Shown piece by piece: positions 22,266-34,667 of a stretch of DNA of 64,000 nt (its first letter is position 1; each line of letters begins with the position of its first letter). A model generated the notes under the pieces. It saw only the letters and a list, made by a program, of their open reading frames with translations, ran no database searches and was not told the DNA's origin. The DNA comes from Saccopteryx bilineata (Eukaryota; Chordata; Mammalia; Chiroptera; Emballonuridae): NCBI RefSeq assembly GCF_036850765.1, contig NC_089491.1, positions 185,793,520-185,857,519 of the forward strand, read 5' to 3'. A program made the position numbers and the translations under genes.

Positions 22266-22462
22266 CCCTATACCCTTCCACACCTCTCCCCACTCCCAAC
22301 CCCCAGGCAAACACCACCCTGTTGTCTGTACCCATGAGTTTTTTCTCTCTTCTTTTTCTCTTTTTGCTCAATCCCTCCACCATTCTCACCTAGCCCTTGG
22401 CAGCTGTCAGCCTGCTCTTATCTGAGTGTGTCTCTATTTTTCTTGTTCATTTTGTTTATTAT
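22266..22462 (-). mobile_element. Old L1 3' end, second part
   Basis: This continues 13430-13572 beyond the hAT insertion: the plus strand reads CCTGTTGTCTGTACCCATGA, then CAGCTGTCAGCCTGCTCT and TTGTTCATTTTGTTTATTA, the usual reverse text of an L1 3' region. It fades out near 22462. Confidence 0.7.
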
Positions 22463-23109
22463 ATTAATGTTATTCACGTCACAGAAAGAGGTCTTCATTT
22501 TATAAAAGGATTTGCCATTATTTTATTCATTTTTTTCAACAGACGTTTGTTAAGTAAGGGTTATATTTCAGGCCCTGAAGACACAAAACCATATAAATCA
22601 GATCTCAGAGGACACTGGAGAACACTAAGCTACTCTGGTAGTATTAATTACACCCAGTTGTTATAACAGCCGCTCAAACACTTTAGGAATACTAGACTAG
22701 GACAGTTAACTGTTGCAGATATTATGAAAGTACAAAAAGAAGGTAATGCTTCGAGAGGAAATGGATGGGTCCACCAGCCAAAAAGGGATAGCTTTCCTAA
22801 GGAATGGCAAAATTGAAAAGTAAGGATTTAAAAATCTGTGTTGCCATGATTTCCATTGCATTTATGGTGTTCTGATCGACAAAACCACTTACATAGATAT
22901 AATACCTGGATTTGTATGAGATTAGGAGTAATCCTCACATTATGTCACAGGAACAGAAAGAGTGTTGTTATAACTGGAGTGGGGATATTGGAGGTTCTAG
23001 GGAAGGAGAGATTACGTGTAGGTAATCAGAAATCACTGAACATTTTCAGCAAGAGCAGGAGTGACAGGCTCTGATTTATAACATTAAAAAATGATAGAGA
23101 TGATATAGA
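22463..23109. other. Unassigned DNA with a faint L2-like trace
   Basis: TTCAACAGACGTTTGTTAAG near 22530 resembles the ancient L2-type text around CAACAAATATTTATTGAG. Nothing else is recognisable. Confidence 0.35.
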
Positions 23110-23462
23110 GCACCGGTAGTCAACCTGGTCCCTACTGCCTACTAATGGGCTTTCCAGCTTTCATGGTGGGTGGTAGCGGAGCAACCAAAGTATAAATAAA
23201 AAGATAGATTTAACTATAGTAAGTTGTTTTATAAAGATTTATTCTGCCAAACTTGGCAAAAATCTGACATAAAGTACTTAGTAAGTAACTATTACTAAAT
23301 GCTTTAACTTGCTGTAACTCTGCCTTATAAATTTTATAAAGTAAAGTTACTTCCCTACTTTATAAATCACCATTACTATGGAACTGGTGGACGGTTAGAA
23401 AATTTTACCACTAACAGAGATACAAAAGTGGGCGGTAGGTATAAAAAGGTTGACTACCCTTG
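23110..23462. mobile_element. hAT-type MITE with GGTAGTCAACC ends
   Basis: The left end reads CACCGGTAGTCAACC and the right end the inverted GGTTGACTACCCTTG. Subterminal CTACTGCC/GGCGGTAG blocks are also inverted. The 353-bp body is A/T-rich and has no transposase frame. The flanking 8-mers do not match clearly, so the target duplication is unconfirmed. Confidence 0.75.
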
Positions 23463-23599
23463 AGGATGAATTGACAGGTAGAATTCTTTAAATAGAAGCT
23501 TCCTTATTGTATTTAAAATGTAATTTTATTCACAAACATTTGTTTTGTTGGGAGCAAATCTTTACCCTGTCCTTGTAGCAAGCAGGCATTGTTTTTGTT

Positions 23600-23935
23600 G
23601 TTCTTGTTGTTTTGAGAGAGAGAAACAGAGAGAGGCAGATAAGAACAAACAGAGATGAGACTGTTGCAGCACTTTAGTTGTTCATTGATTATTTTCTCAT
23701 ATGTGCCTTTATGGGGGGGATCCAGCTAAGCCAAGGAACCCTTGCTCAAGCAAGTGACCTTGGGCTCAAGCCAGAGACCTTGGAGTCATGTCTTTGATTC
23801 TGCACTCAAGCTGTTGACCCTGTGCTCAAGCTGGATGAGCTCCTGCTCCTGCTGGTGACCTTGGGGTTTTGAACCTGGTTCCTCATCTTCCCAAGTCAAT
23901 ACTCTATCCACACTGTGCCACCACCTGGTCAGGCC
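23600..23935 (-). mobile_element. tRNA-derived SINE, gcttgagc-repeat family, minus strand
   Basis: On the minus strand it starts GGCCTGACCAGGTGGTGGCA, with a degraded tRNA head. Repeated GCTTGAGC/CTCAAG blocks and the tail text near ATGAACAACTAAAGTGCTGC follow. It is the same family as 24824, 33632, 37271 and 48313, which differ from the CTGCTTCTCC family by this repeated middle. Confidence 0.8.
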
Positions 23936-24655
23936 TAGGCACACTTCTGATTGGACAGAGGTGTCTCAACTCAAGCACAGGTGTCTTCAGTTTCTAATGC
24001 TGCATGCCTCCATTTCCAAGTGGCACAGAGGTTCTGCTGAGACAACTCAAATCTGATAGACTACAAATGTGCCACCCACACCATAAATATTTTCGAAGTG
24101 TTGAAACAATCTCTCCAAACATTTCAGATATAAGTGTCTGTCGTTTCCCTCTCATTTCTGCACCAAATATCTCCACAGGTTCTTTGGAACCTGAAGGTGA
24201 CTTGCTTTTTCCTTTGCTTTGAGATACTATCATGAACTAAATATTTTCTGGGTTATCTACTAAGCTGGAAAGGGATTCACTTCACCCTTAAGGTAAACAC
24301 AAAAACTTAAAGGAAATTTCTCAAAAGGAGAGAAACAATAACACATATAATAGACCCTACATATTTTTGGAAGCATTTTCTGAATTGAGTTTAGAATTTG
24401 TTTCTTATGGCTAGCAGCATCCTGCTGAGTTAATGATGTTCAAATTTAGAAGATATAAAAGAATTAAACACAATTCCTCTGAAGATGCTATGAAGGACTG
24501 AAGAGGGACATGGTAGTTCAGGCAGCATTGTTGGAGCACTAGGTGATTTAGCTAGGGATCTGGGCAGGCACTTGATTTTATCCTTCTGTTTTAAATCAAC
24601 TTAACTTGGAAATCATCTTATTGATGATTATCATTCCAATTCTGCTTTGACAGCA
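23936..24655. other. Unassigned DNA
   Basis: No gene or repeat recognised. Overlapping short frames at 23994-24233 on both strands have no domain. Confidence 0.4.
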
Positions 24656-24815
24656 TAGAAGATTATTTTTTTTCATTTTTATTTTTTCTTTTACAAAATG
24701 TATGGGGGTGACACTAACTAATAAAATTATATAGGTTTTAGGTGTACACTTCTATAGTACATCATCTGTATATTGTATTATGTGTTTACCATCTCAAGTT
24801 TATTTTTAATTTTTA
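24656..24815 (-). mobile_element. Short L1 3' terminal fragment
   Basis: The plus strand text GGGGGTGACACTAACTAATA and ATATAGGTTTTAGGTGTACA is the reverse of the same L1 3' end family as 13430-13572. Confidence 0.65.
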
Positions 24816-24823
24816 AAAGAGGA

Positions 24824-25185
24824 GCCTGACTGGTGGTGGTACAGTGGATAGAACATTGACTTAGGGCACTGGAGTCCCAGGTTTGAAACTCTGAGCTCCC
24901 TAGCTTGAGTGTAGACTCATCCAGCTCAAGGGTGGGCTCACCAGTTTGAATGAAAGGTTGCCAGCTTGAGCATTGAATTGAGCCCAAAAGTTACTGGCTT
25001 GAAGCCCACGGTTGCTGGCTTGAGCAAGGGGTCACTGGCTCAGCTGGCACCCCACCCCATCAAAGCATGTATGAGAAACAATAAATAACTAAAGTTCCGC
25101 AATAAAGAATTGATGCTTCTTATCTCTCTCCCTTCCTGTCTCTATCTCTCTGTCTCTCTCTTACTAAAAATAATAATGATAATGA
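24824..25185 (+). mobile_element. tRNA-derived SINE, gcttgagc-repeat family
   Basis: Begins GCCTGACTGGTGGTGGTACA, has several GCTTGAG blocks, the AAACAATAAATAACTAAAG tail region and a CT-rich stretch (CTCTCCCTTCCTGTCTC). Considerably diverged. It sits next to or within the L1 fragment at 24656. Confidence 0.8.
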
Positions 25186-25453
25186 GTTTAAGAAAGGTGA
25201 GAGACTTCTTAAACCAAAAAAACACAGGAAAATGATGCCCCATCTGCCATTAACAGGTAACCAAGTAGATTATATTGTAAATCAAAGCCCAAAAATAAAT
25301 TAGCTCTACTTTTTTCTTTTAATTGTGCCAACATATTCTTGTACTTTATTAGCCAAAGAGGAAGAGAAAGTGTGGCAATGGCAAATGACCCAGGATAAAC
25401 TCAGGCAGTAGACTAAAAAATTTCAACCATTGACTTTTAAAAATATATATGTA
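25186..25453. other. Unassigned spacer
   Basis: No recognisable element between two SINEs. Confidence 0.4.
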
Positions 25454-25832
25454 GCCTTGGCCGGTTTGTTCAGTGGTAGAACATCTGCCCAGTGTGTGGA
25501 TGTCCCTTGTTCAATTAGCAGCCAGGGCACACAGGAGAAGGGCCCATCTGCTTCTTCCCCCTTCCCCCTCTTGCTTCTCTCTCTTTCTTCCCTGCTCCTC
25601 CTGCAGCCAAGGCTTCATTGAAGTAACTGCCCCAGGCACTGAGGATGGCTCCATGGCCCTGCTCAGGCACTAAAAAATGGCTTTAGTTGCAAAGGAGTGA
25701 GGGCCCCTGATGGGCAAAGCACCAACCCCTAGTAGGCTTGCTGGATGGATTCTAGTCAGGGTGCATGCAGGAGTCTGTATCTGCCTCCCCTCCTCTCACA
25801 AAATAAAAAATAAAATAATAATAATAATAAAA
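25454..25832 (+). mobile_element. Long tRNA-derived SINE (Rhin-1-like), older copy
   Basis: Starts GCCTTGGCCGGTTTGTTCAG. The B box is damaged (TGTTCAATTAG). The body CTGCAGCCAAGGCTTCATTG matches the long family. Short direct repeats AAAAATATATAT flank it (near 25439 and 25836). Confidence 0.85.
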
Positions 25833-25847
25833 TTAAAAATATATATG

Positions 25848-26929
25848 GAACTGTAAGACTTATTGAGTTTATAATTTCATTTCAACCACAGCTTTATTTG
25901 CCATCATTCGGTCAAGTTTAGGCTGTAGTCATTTCCTTGAAGACCCAAAGGCCTTTGTTGCACAGTAACTCAAGAGGGTAGGTGGGTGGCTTTGTAGATT
26001 GTCAGTCAATGATGTTAAGAGCTGGCGTGGGATGGGAACGCAGTAGCCTGGTCTTCAAAATGGTCCAAATAATTTTCTTAAAGCATCATTTCAATCGCTG
26101 TTGACTCAAGATAAAATCCTCTACCCTAGGATCCAAATTCTTCAACTGTCAGGCCTCACTCGGTCTCTCCAAGCTTCTCTCTTGCTCTTCCCTGGTGCCA
26201 AACTGTCTACCAGCTGCTGCTCCATGATTTGCCTGTTCCATTGTTACTTGGCTCATATTTTGCATATTTGCTTGTGTTGCTTATCTCCAACCTAGGACAC
26301 TCTTTTAAGTTCTCTTCATTAAACTAAACCCTCAAATTCCTTCAAGTCTGGGAGTTGAAAATTTACCCTATCCCTCAAGGATATTTTGGTATCCAGAGGC
26401 ATGTCCTGTGATATCTGTGATTGTTTTCTGCCCTTTGCCATGCACCTTTACCCTTAGTCTGGAAGGGACCTTAGAGATCATTTACAGAAGGGGCTGGTGA
26501 AGCCTTGAGAGACCGAGGGACATTCCCAATGACACAAAGCAGTGCAGTGAAGGTTGATGATGCCCCTGAAGACCCAGTGACATCATGATGAGATGACATC
26601 ACAGCCATCAAAGAATGGTTGACTCATGCTCATTCCAGGTTCAGAGTTGAATCCTAATCTCAGAAAATAAACTAGTATCCCAGCTGATCCTTGTGTGACA
26701 TTTCCGAGTGCTGCACAAGAGGTGCACTTTAGAAAATCACAGTACCCAATCATTCCAAGAACAGAGAGCATGAGTTACATTTGGGAAAGTTTCCCTAGTT
26801 TTGTGTAAATTAAGGTTTCTTCTTCCATTTTCCTATAGCAACCATTTACTTTCTCATAGAAAATATTTATCATTTTTATAATTGAGTTAAACTGTGATCA
26901 TCATTATATTATATTACTATACTAATGAT
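25848..26929. other. Unassigned DNA
   Basis: About 1.1 kb with no coding region or clear repeat. GGAAGGGACCTTAGAGATCA near 26461 resembles an ancient MIR/L2-type phrase but is too short to assign. Confidence 0.4.
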
Positions 26930-27055
26930 GGTATAATTGGACTGTAAAGTTACAAGGGCAGGCACCGGGATTCTTTTGAATCATTATATCCCAGGGTCCA
27001 GCATAGTGCCTTGAACACAGCAAGTACTCAAGAAATGATGACTGAATAAATGAAG
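26930..27055 (+). repeat. L2-type LINE 3' end (ancient)
   Basis: CAGGGTCCAGCATAGTGCCT, then AAGTACTCAAGAAATGATGA and a terminal GAATAAATGA follow the L2 3' consensus. Confidence 0.65.
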
Positions 27056-27412
27056 ATGTGTGCCTTTTTTCCAGTTTGAATGTAAAGTCTACAGGACAGG
27101 GACTTGTTTCTTGTTAGCTTAAAGCAAGCCAATTAAAGCAAAACCAAAGTTTTTAATAAAATACACTAGAACAGGAGTTACTAATTTAAATGCTTATACA
27201 TCCAGGCATTGAACATAAATGATCATAGCCAGGCTGGGTGTGAGAAATACAACACAATAGTGCAAGCACAATCATTAGAAAATGATACTAAGTGATAATA
27301 ATAATGGTGAGAAATGTGACCAAAAAAAAAAAAAAAAAAAGAATAGGCCTCATCTAAACAGGCTGGTTGTTGCCAGCTAGTAATGGAAACCCAATGTCAC
27401 TTGAAGTTCTGA

Positions 27413-27676
27413 GTTTTGTTTTGTTTTGTTTTGTTTTAAGTGAGAGGAGAGTTGATAGACTCCCCCACATGCCCCAACCTGGATCCACCTGTCAACCCTG
27501 TCTGGAGCCAATGCTTGGGCCAATTAAGCCACTGGCTGTGAGAGCAGAAGAGAGAGAGAAGGGGGGGGGGAGAGAAATAGATGGTTGCTTCTGATATGTG
27601 CCCTGACCAGGGATAGAACCCAGGATGTCCTCACACCAGGCCAATGCTCTATCCATTGAGCCACCTGATCAGGGTC
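27413..27676 (-). mobile_element. tRNA-derived SINE, minus strand, with TTTTG tail repeats
   Basis: On the minus strand it begins ACCCTGATCAGGTGGCTCAA with a recognisable B box region, a CT-rich tract and a tail that is (TTTTG)n on the plus strand (27415-27437). The 3' half is shortened relative to the long family. Confidence 0.75.
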
Positions 27677-28926
27677 ATAATTTCTGATTTTTATAGAAAG
27701 GCTGAAATGCATATTTTAATATAAAATATCAAAATATTAAAATAGTGATAATTTGTTTTATAAAAAATATACTATGTGGACAAATCTTTCTGTGGGCAGC
27801 CCAGAGGCTGCCAGTTCCCGGACTTCCCATCCAGCTTCCAAGGCAGCTAGCTCTGCACGGGTAACTGAACCTGGCATGTCCCACCTTTCCTGCATGAGAC
27901 CTTCTCCCATATGTAGACAGTATCATGTTCCGAACATTGTGCCACCATCAGAGCCAGATGCATCACGCTGGGACTGCTGGTTCAAGACGAGGGAGCACAG
28001 ATGTGGCCTGCTGGCAGGCTCTGCAGCTTCAGAGGCCAGTAATTGGCTTCATGTTTTTAAAATAGTAAAAGCAACAAGACTTATGCACTCTAAATTGACC
28101 ATGAAATGCTCTCTAAGCAAAAATTACTACCATACCTATTTGAAACATCTTCCCAGGGGAATCAGAAGGGAAGGACTAGGATGAGAGAAGATACTGTTCC
28201 TAAACTAACAGATTCTATTCTGCCTAGTGTAGAGGAAGGACTGTCCATGATGTGACTGCTGCAGGACACTGAGCTAGATTGGGTCAGAATGGGGGACAGC
28301 CTTCCTAGAAATTGTCTACCTGTAATCGATGTTTTCTTCTGACATACATCAGGACCTACCGCCTGCTTCCTGCTATGTGCTGGTTCCCAAAACAGGCCAT
28401 TGTTCTGACCTGGTCAAGCATGTAATTTCTGTGTACTAGTACCTGTGAGCATTCCTGCCTTTACCCTATGCAGTTCTCTGGCACTTGTCAAGTGGCACAA
28501 AAAGTATCCACTTCATCTCGCAGCTGCGCAAAAAGGATGTCGTATATATGCTTTCCACAATAAACTCTGTTAGTTGCCAGACTACAGAGGCAGCCTCGTT
28601 CTTCCACCTCTACCTGCCCTCTAGTCTCGGGGCTTTTCCCTTGGTCTTCATGTGCCAACACCTATATATTTGGTATAATTTTTAAAGTAGTAGCATGTAA
28701 TTGATTGAGATCTTTTTGTACATAACACAGAAGAGCATGTGCATAAAAAAAGGTTTTTACAGAAAAATGGTTTGGTTTAGGGTATGCAATATATTAACCT
28801 ATTTTTTATACAATAGGCCATGCCTTCATGAAGCCAAAACAATTATTTTTTAATTAGAAAAATTTAATCAAATCTCTTATTTGTATGGGTGACAATATTT
28901 AAAAAAAACAAACAAAAAAAAAACAG
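27677..28926. other. Unassigned DNA, possible solo LTR around 28190-28660
   Basis: 28180-28660 has LTR-like character: a polyadenylation signal AATAAA at 28559 closely follows a TATATA box, and CTCTGTTAGTTGCC follows. I could not define TG...CA ends or a duplication, so this is only a suggestion. A 143-codon plus-strand frame (27753-28184) shows no known domain and is probably not a gene. Confidence 0.25.
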
Positions 28927-29270
28927 GCCCTGGCCGGTGGGCTCAGCAGTAGAGCATCGGCCCAGTGTGTGGAAGTCCCAGGTTTGATTCCTGGCCAGGG
29001 CACACAGGAGAAGCACTCATCTGCTTCTCCACCCTTCCCCCTCTTTGTTCTCTCTACATTTCTCTTCCCCTCCCACAGCCAAGGCTCTATGAGAGCCAAG
29101 TTGGCCCAGGTGCTGAGGATGGCTCCATGGCCTCCTGCTCAGGCATTAGAATGGCTCCAGTTGCAGCAGAGCAACATCCCAGATGGGCAGAGCATCGCCC
29201 CCTGGTGAGCATGCCCAGTGTATCCCTGTCGGGTGCCCCACTTTTCATTTCGGAAAAATACAAAAAAAAG
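28927..29270 (+). mobile_element. Long tRNA-derived SINE (Rhin-1-like)
   Basis: GCCCTGGCCGGTGGGCTCAG start, B box GGTTTGATTCC, body AGCCAAGGCTCTATGAGAGC, and a tail with AAAATACAAAAAAAAG. The 3' part is slightly shortened. It is flanked by A-rich DNA. Confidence 0.87.
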
Positions 29271-29714
29271 AACCCCACAAAATCCTCAAGTAGCACACAC
29301 ACACCCTGAGCTATGTAAATAGAACGGTTTAGCTAAAAACAAAATTTTATCAAACTATTTTATGTGTGTGCGAGTGAGCTTAAGATAACCTTCATTCAAT
29401 TACAAGTTCACTGATCAGTCCAGTGTGACATGGAGAACGCTGGCTGTCAGAATCAGTATCCCATGGGAGGGAACTTGTAAACATTCTAGTCTGTGTGTTT
29501 ATGTCAGCTGGCTAACACACGTGCTGACTTAACAGCTGTTGAAGCTTCTGTTGTGTGCAAAGTGCTGTGTGAAGTCCAAGACTCATCTCTCACCCAAGTT
29601 CTGCCAACAAGTGGCTCAAAGACCATTTTTTAAGATTAGGCACTTAAGGTACATTGCTCCGCAGAACAAAAAATATTATCATTTTAAACATAGTGATGTT
29701 TGCTGTGATCCCAT
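29271..29714. other. Unassigned DNA
   Basis: No gene or repeat recognised. Confidence 0.4.
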
Positions 29715-29830
29715 TTGGGTATCATTTTACTAATGAGACACATGCAGTCTAAGCACAAACACAAGGAACAGCCACTTTTGGTAAAACAGCTGGGCTGGAA
29801 CTCAGTCTCAGGGGTTCTGTCTCCACCCTT
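29715..29830 (-). repeat. MIR SINE, minus strand
   Basis: CCCATTTGGGTATCATTTTA, then ACTAATGAGACACATGCAGT and ACAGCTGGGCTGGAACTCAG correspond to reverse MIR text. Confidence 0.55.
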
Positions 29831-29969
29831 CCTCCCAGCCTCTCTGCCTTTGCCACCGAGAGCAGCTGTTACTTTCTCTGCAGACCCATTTCCAGTTAGC
29901 TGGGGATATAGGAGCATTAAATGAAAAAGAGGTCTCAAAACTTGAGTCAAACATCCTATTTCCACATTA

Positions 29970-30075
29970 TTTTATGAAGGTCACTTAACCTATCTTGGAC
30001 TTGGCTTCTCTTTTATAAAATGAAATACATAATTTCTTCCTGTCCAACCTCAGAGGACTGACTGTAAGGAGAATC
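29970..30075 (+). repeat. MIR SINE fragment
   Basis: GGTCACTTAACCTATCTTGG followed by CTTCTCTTTTATAAAATGAA matches the MIR core. Confidence 0.65.
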
Positions 30076-30314
30076 ACAGAAGTTTACACTTGTGAAGTCA
30101 AAATATACAACTTATCCAAATAGAAATAAACCTCTTGAACTCAAAATTCTATATCAGTACCCCCTGGTTTTGCTTACTCCAAATCTTAACTATTAATTGT
30201 GAGGTAGAAGACCCAAATCTAGCTACATAGTGCAGAGCATTCTAAGATAATAAAAATGAAAGCATATTATTGAAAAATGTATTATTTTAAAAATACATTA
30301 TTAAAAATAATCAT

Positions 30315-30424
30315 CCTGCCTAGTTGGGTCAGTGGTTGAGCATTGACCTGGCGTATGAATGTCCTGGGTTCGATTCCCGACCAGGGCACACAGGAGAAGC
30401 AACCATCTGCTTTTCCACTCTTCC

Positions 30425-30480
<56 letters not shown>

Positions 30481-30712
30481 CCTCCCACAGCCATGACTCA
30501 ATTGGTTTGAGCACATTGGCCCCAGATGCTGAGGATGGCTCCGTGAAGCCTCCTCACCTCAGGTGTTAAAAATAGCTCAGTTGGAAGTATGGTCCCAGAT
30601 GGGCAGAGCATTGGCCCCAGACAGGGGTTGCTGGGTGGATCCTAGTCAGGGTACATGTGAGAGTCTGTCTTTCTTTCTCCCCTCCTATCACTTGGAAAAG
30701 AAGGAAAAAAAA
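30315..30712 (+). mobile_element. tRNA-derived SINE with long CT microsatellite
   Basis: Starts CCTGCCTAGTTGGGTCAGTG, with B box GGTTCGATTCC near 30368. The CT-rich stretch has expanded to an uninterrupted (TC)n at about 30429-30477, and the body is ACAGCCATGACTCAATTGG. It differs from the CTGCTTCTCCACCCC family in the middle and may be a sister subfamily. Confidence 0.82.
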
Positions 30713-31214
30713 GTACTATGGGCAGTGTACTTGCCATTTGAAAGGCCAATACTCACTATTGTTAGAGACTTGAGCAAAATAAATACTCCCCGTAGCCTTT
30801 GATGTGCAAGAATCTTCTATACAAGTCTATTTAACAGCAGTGGTGTCTTGAAAGCAGAATGAGGAGTCTTATCATTGTACTTGGAAGTTACTATTAGCAT
30901 CGAGTACTTTTGTGCCTTGACCTTAAGTGGTCTCTAGCTGATCACCCACCTCCTCCTGTCCCCTCTGATGCCAGGTCCAAAGTGTGTGCTGGACTTTGAG
31001 GGAGTCATTTCTATCTGTGACCAGGTCTGCTCTGTTGCATTCAGTTCCTTTGGCCAAGTTTTTTATCTGCCCTTCAGCAACGTTTACCTCTCCAGAAAAT
31101 TCTACCTCCCCTCCCATTCTGTATAATAATTTCTTCTCATTTTTTTCTTGTCCCAGTTATTTTGTTTTGTTTCCATAGAAACAGCTGGAAGATACTGTTG
31201 AGATTAATTAGTTC
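30713..31214. other. Unassigned DNA
   Basis: No recognisable gene or repeat. Confidence 0.4.
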
Positions 31215-31270
31215 AACACCTACATCTCACAGATGAAAAAAACTGAGACCCAGAGAAATTAGTTATACTT
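31215..31270 (-). repeat. MIR fragment, minus strand
   Basis: CATCTCACAGATGAAAAAAA, then CTGAGACCCAGAGAAATTAG is the reverse of the MIR CATCTGTAAAATGG region. Confidence 0.55.
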
Positions 31271-31944
31271 TGTTTTGAGTGAGCCATGGGGGAAAAGGAT
31301 CCTTAGAGAAGGATCTGGCTCCTCTCAGGGAGCTGGTTATAGGGTTTTAGGTCAATCGAGTTTCTCAGGGTGACAGACTATTCATGCACAAGTGCCTGCT
31401 CTCCCTCAGGAGCGAACTGACTGTCTCTAACTCCATTGGATTCCCAATACATTCTGACCCAGTGTGCTCCGTGTCCAACTTCCTGACAATCCTCGTGCAA
31501 TCCACGATGTTCTCCCTCCAGCCTGACCTGATCCTCCTTACAGTTGTCTCTGTGTAATATCAACCACCTTCCCATGGAATTTGTCCTTAAGTGTCTTTTG
31601 ATGCCACATGGTGACCACAAGCAGGGATCAGTCACTAGATGCATTAAGGCCAACTATGCTCTGAGCTGCATAGCCATTGAGACCTGATCTATATGCACCT
31701 ACCTGCACACCGCACTTGCCGAGACCACAAGAATTTTGTGGACTTTAGGGATTATAAGGATGGGTGCTTGGAGAGTTCTGGCTGGACATTTGTGACCAGG
31801 GCTTCTCTTTAGAGGGAATAAAGTGGGACAAACTCAAGTGGCCTTAGAGTCTGAGAGTGTTAGTGCTGAATGATAAGTAAGAGGCCAACTAGGTAAGAGC
31901 ACAACAGCTATCAGAGTTAAGATCCAACTGAACCACTTTACTTA

Positions 31945-32070
31945 GGGGACTATGAAAAATTCAGATTCCTGGGTCCTGCCCACAGAGATTAAGGTTTACC
32001 TGACCCATAGTGCAGCCCAAGAAAGTGAAATTTTAATCAGTACAATGATTCTGACTTGGAACCCCTTAAT
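31945..32070 (+). repeat. MER5-like hAT-Charlie remnant
   Basis: AATTCAGATTCCTGGGTCCT, then CAGCCCAAGAAAGTGAAATT and AATGATTCTGAC follow MER5 text. Old and inactive. Confidence 0.55.
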
Positions 32071-33406
32071 ATGCATACTGCCAGAGGCTGCAAATGAGGA
32101 CTCTGAGGAATGGCCCACAGAGTCCACCACAGTCGGTTCTGCACCCAGGTGCTGCAGGCTGCGATCCCTGTCTAAGCAGGGAAGAGCTCTCTAGCTCTGA
32201 TCTCACACCTCCACACAGCCTGTTCTCCTTTGGTTTCTGTGACTCTTCCCCTGGCTCACTGTGAGGTGGGCCATGCTCCCAGAATAGGGCCTGGAGGAAA
32301 CAGGAGAGCACAAAGGTAGGGTGGAGGGAGGCCCTGAAAGAAAACTAGAGGACTAGTGAGGACAGCTGCCATTGCTTCCTCATTTGGCCGAAAGGGATTC
32401 CTGAGCCAAAACATCCAGTCAACTTTGCTGAAACCATCCATTTGGCCATCTGCCAGCCCACTCAGTGCGTGATCGGTCACTCGCATAATTAGATACATCT
32501 GCTGCTGCCTTTCCTTCTTCCAGACTCATGTTCCTCCTCCATTTTCCTTTTTTTCCCTGTCCTTCTTTATTACCCTATTTGTAATGTGAAATACCAATCT
32601 GCAATGAGAGATTAATTCAAAAGTTGAATTGCTCATTTGCTGTCAAGTTTGACTCATTTTTTTCAAGAGATTTTAGATATGCTGTCATGCAAACACAGGC
32701 ATGTAAAGTTGTCCCCTTTTCCTACAGTCCATAAGGGATTATATAACAGCACAGTTCTGCCCTCTTGGCATTTGTTTTATTTCCTTGTCTCACAGGATGC
32801 ACTGGACCAGCTGTGCTCTGAGTGCAGCAATTGAGCGCTGACCCATATGCACCAGCATGCCGTGCCTGCACAATACACACAGCGTGCCATGGAAGAGGCA
32901 TTAACAGTCTTCTTGTAGAAATGCCTTTTAGAAAGTGAGGTTATCTCCCAATCTTAGCTCTTCTTTAAATTTAAAGCAGCCACTGAGCTCTTTTCATCTA
33001 GAGCACAATTTCAAATGATTTCCTCCTCCATTTGTCCAGTGATTGCCAAGACCTCACAGATGAGAGGCTGCTTTATACCTTCAGTATAAGTTTTGTTCCC
33101 CTTACAGACACTAATCACAAAATGCCAAGAAGTAGCAAATATACAAGAAAAAACATCAACATAAATTACATTATAAGGTGCCCATATAAGAGCCAAGTCA
33201 ACATCTCAACTCTGCTTTGGAATTGGAAAGTGGTATAAATCTCAAGTTCAAGAGAAAGATGACATATCTGCACTAACATACTGACATCCTAAAAAGAAAA
33301 CACTTGTTCCCCCTTCTGAGTGTGCCTGAATTTGAACCATAAGTAAAAATCATTTTAATGAGACATGAAAGCGAATTTAAACTGGATTTTTTTTAAATCA
33401 CTAAAA
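32071..33406. other. Unassigned DNA
   Basis: About 1.3 kb with no clear gene or repeat. Small frames here lack domains. Confidence 0.4.
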
Positions 33407-33580
33407 GTCATAGCTGGGTTGCTCAGTAGGTAGAGCATTATCCTGCCATGCAGAAGTTGCAGGTTTGATCCCTGGTCAGGGCACATATAAGAAGCAATCA
33501 ACGAGTGCATAACTAAATGGAAAAACTAAGTAGAACAATGAGAGAAATCAATGGACACATAAATAAATAAATCAGAATGA
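33407..33580 (+). mobile_element. Short tRNA-derived SINE
   Basis: A tRNA-like head (AGCTGGGTTGCTCAGTAGGT, B box GGTTTGATCCC), then GGGCACATATAAGAAGCAAT and a tail with AAATAAATAAAT. It lacks the long body of the other families. Confidence 0.7.
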
Positions 33581-33619
33581 CAGCATCCCATGTTGCAGCT
33601 ATTTAAGAACTCCAATCAT

Positions 33620-34060
33620 ACTGTGACAGAACCTGACCAGGTGGTGACACAGTGGATAAAGCATTGAACTGGGATGCGGAGGATCCAGGTTGTAAGCCCT
33701 GAGGTTGCCGGCTTGAGCGCCAGCTCACCAGCTTAAGTGTGGGCTCACTAGCTTGAGCGTGGGGTTGCTGGCTTGAGCATGAGATCGTAAACATGACCCC
33801 ATGGTCGTTGGCTTAAGCCCAAGGTCACTGGCTTGAGCCCAGGGTCACCAGCTTGAGCAAGGGATCACTTGCTCTGCTTTAGTCCCCCAGTCAAGGCACA
33901 TATGAGAAAGCAATCAATGAACTAAAGAGACTAAGGAGCCACAACGAAGAACTGACGCTTCTCATCTCTCTCCCTTCCTGTCTGTCCCTCTCTCTGTTTC
34001 TCTCTGTCTGTCACACACACACACACACATACACACACACACACACAAACTGTAACAGAA
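33620..34060 (+). mobile_element. tRNA-derived SINE, gcttgagc-repeat family, with target duplication
   Basis: Flanked by ACTGTGACAGAA (33620-33631) and ACTGTAACAGAA (34049-34060), one mismatch in 12. The body (33632-34048) starts CCTGACCAGGTGGTGACACA and has at least five GCTTGAGC/GCTTAAG blocks. It ends in a (CA)n tract (34014-34046) that replaces a poly(A) tail. Confidence 0.88.
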
Positions 34061-34667
34061 ATTTTTTGGATAAGTGAGTCTCTTCTTCGTTGGTGGATAA
34101 TTTCACACATGGATTTACTCAAATGTTAATGACATTAGTATCATTCCTGTAATGAGATGCCTGGTTAAGACCAAACAATAGCGGGAGTCTGATGGTCAAC
34201 AGGTGGGGTGGACACGTGTAGGCTTGGAGTCTGTGGATCTCTACATGTCTGTTCTTCAGGTATGACAGAGAGAGATCTGAGCACATAGCTTCTGAGGCAG
34301 CGGTGTCCCTCATAGACGACTGCCCAGAAGATATTAAAATAAATGCCCAACAAATGAGCTTAAAGTTGAACATTCATCTCTGTCCACACTGAATAGGCAC
34401 TTATAGGATGTGCCTAAGATGTTTCTAGATTTTATAAAGGATGTTTGGGCATAAATAAAGTGCTTTTCACTATGCTTAAAACGTGCTGAAAGTTATTTTA
34501 TTGTGGTTTTGTAAGAGAAACATTCTTCAACTCATAAAAATATCATATACCATTTATTAAAACCAACACAAAAATTGTGACCTATAAATATAACAATCTT
34601 CCAGCAATTCTGGGTGAAAGGAGTGAAAACATATGGCAAAAAGTAAATGTATTGACAACAATAAATA
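34061..34667. other. Unassigned DNA
   Basis: No gene or repeat recognised. Confidence 0.4.

Noticed and set aside
23700..23935. Repeated gcttgagc/ctcaag blocks as a CRISPR-like array
   Set aside because: Repeats are short, irregular, and recur in dispersed SINE copies of a mammalian genome.
27753..28184. 143-codon frame
   Set aside because: No recognisable domain. Length alone is not enough in 64 kb; the neighbourhood may be LTR-like.
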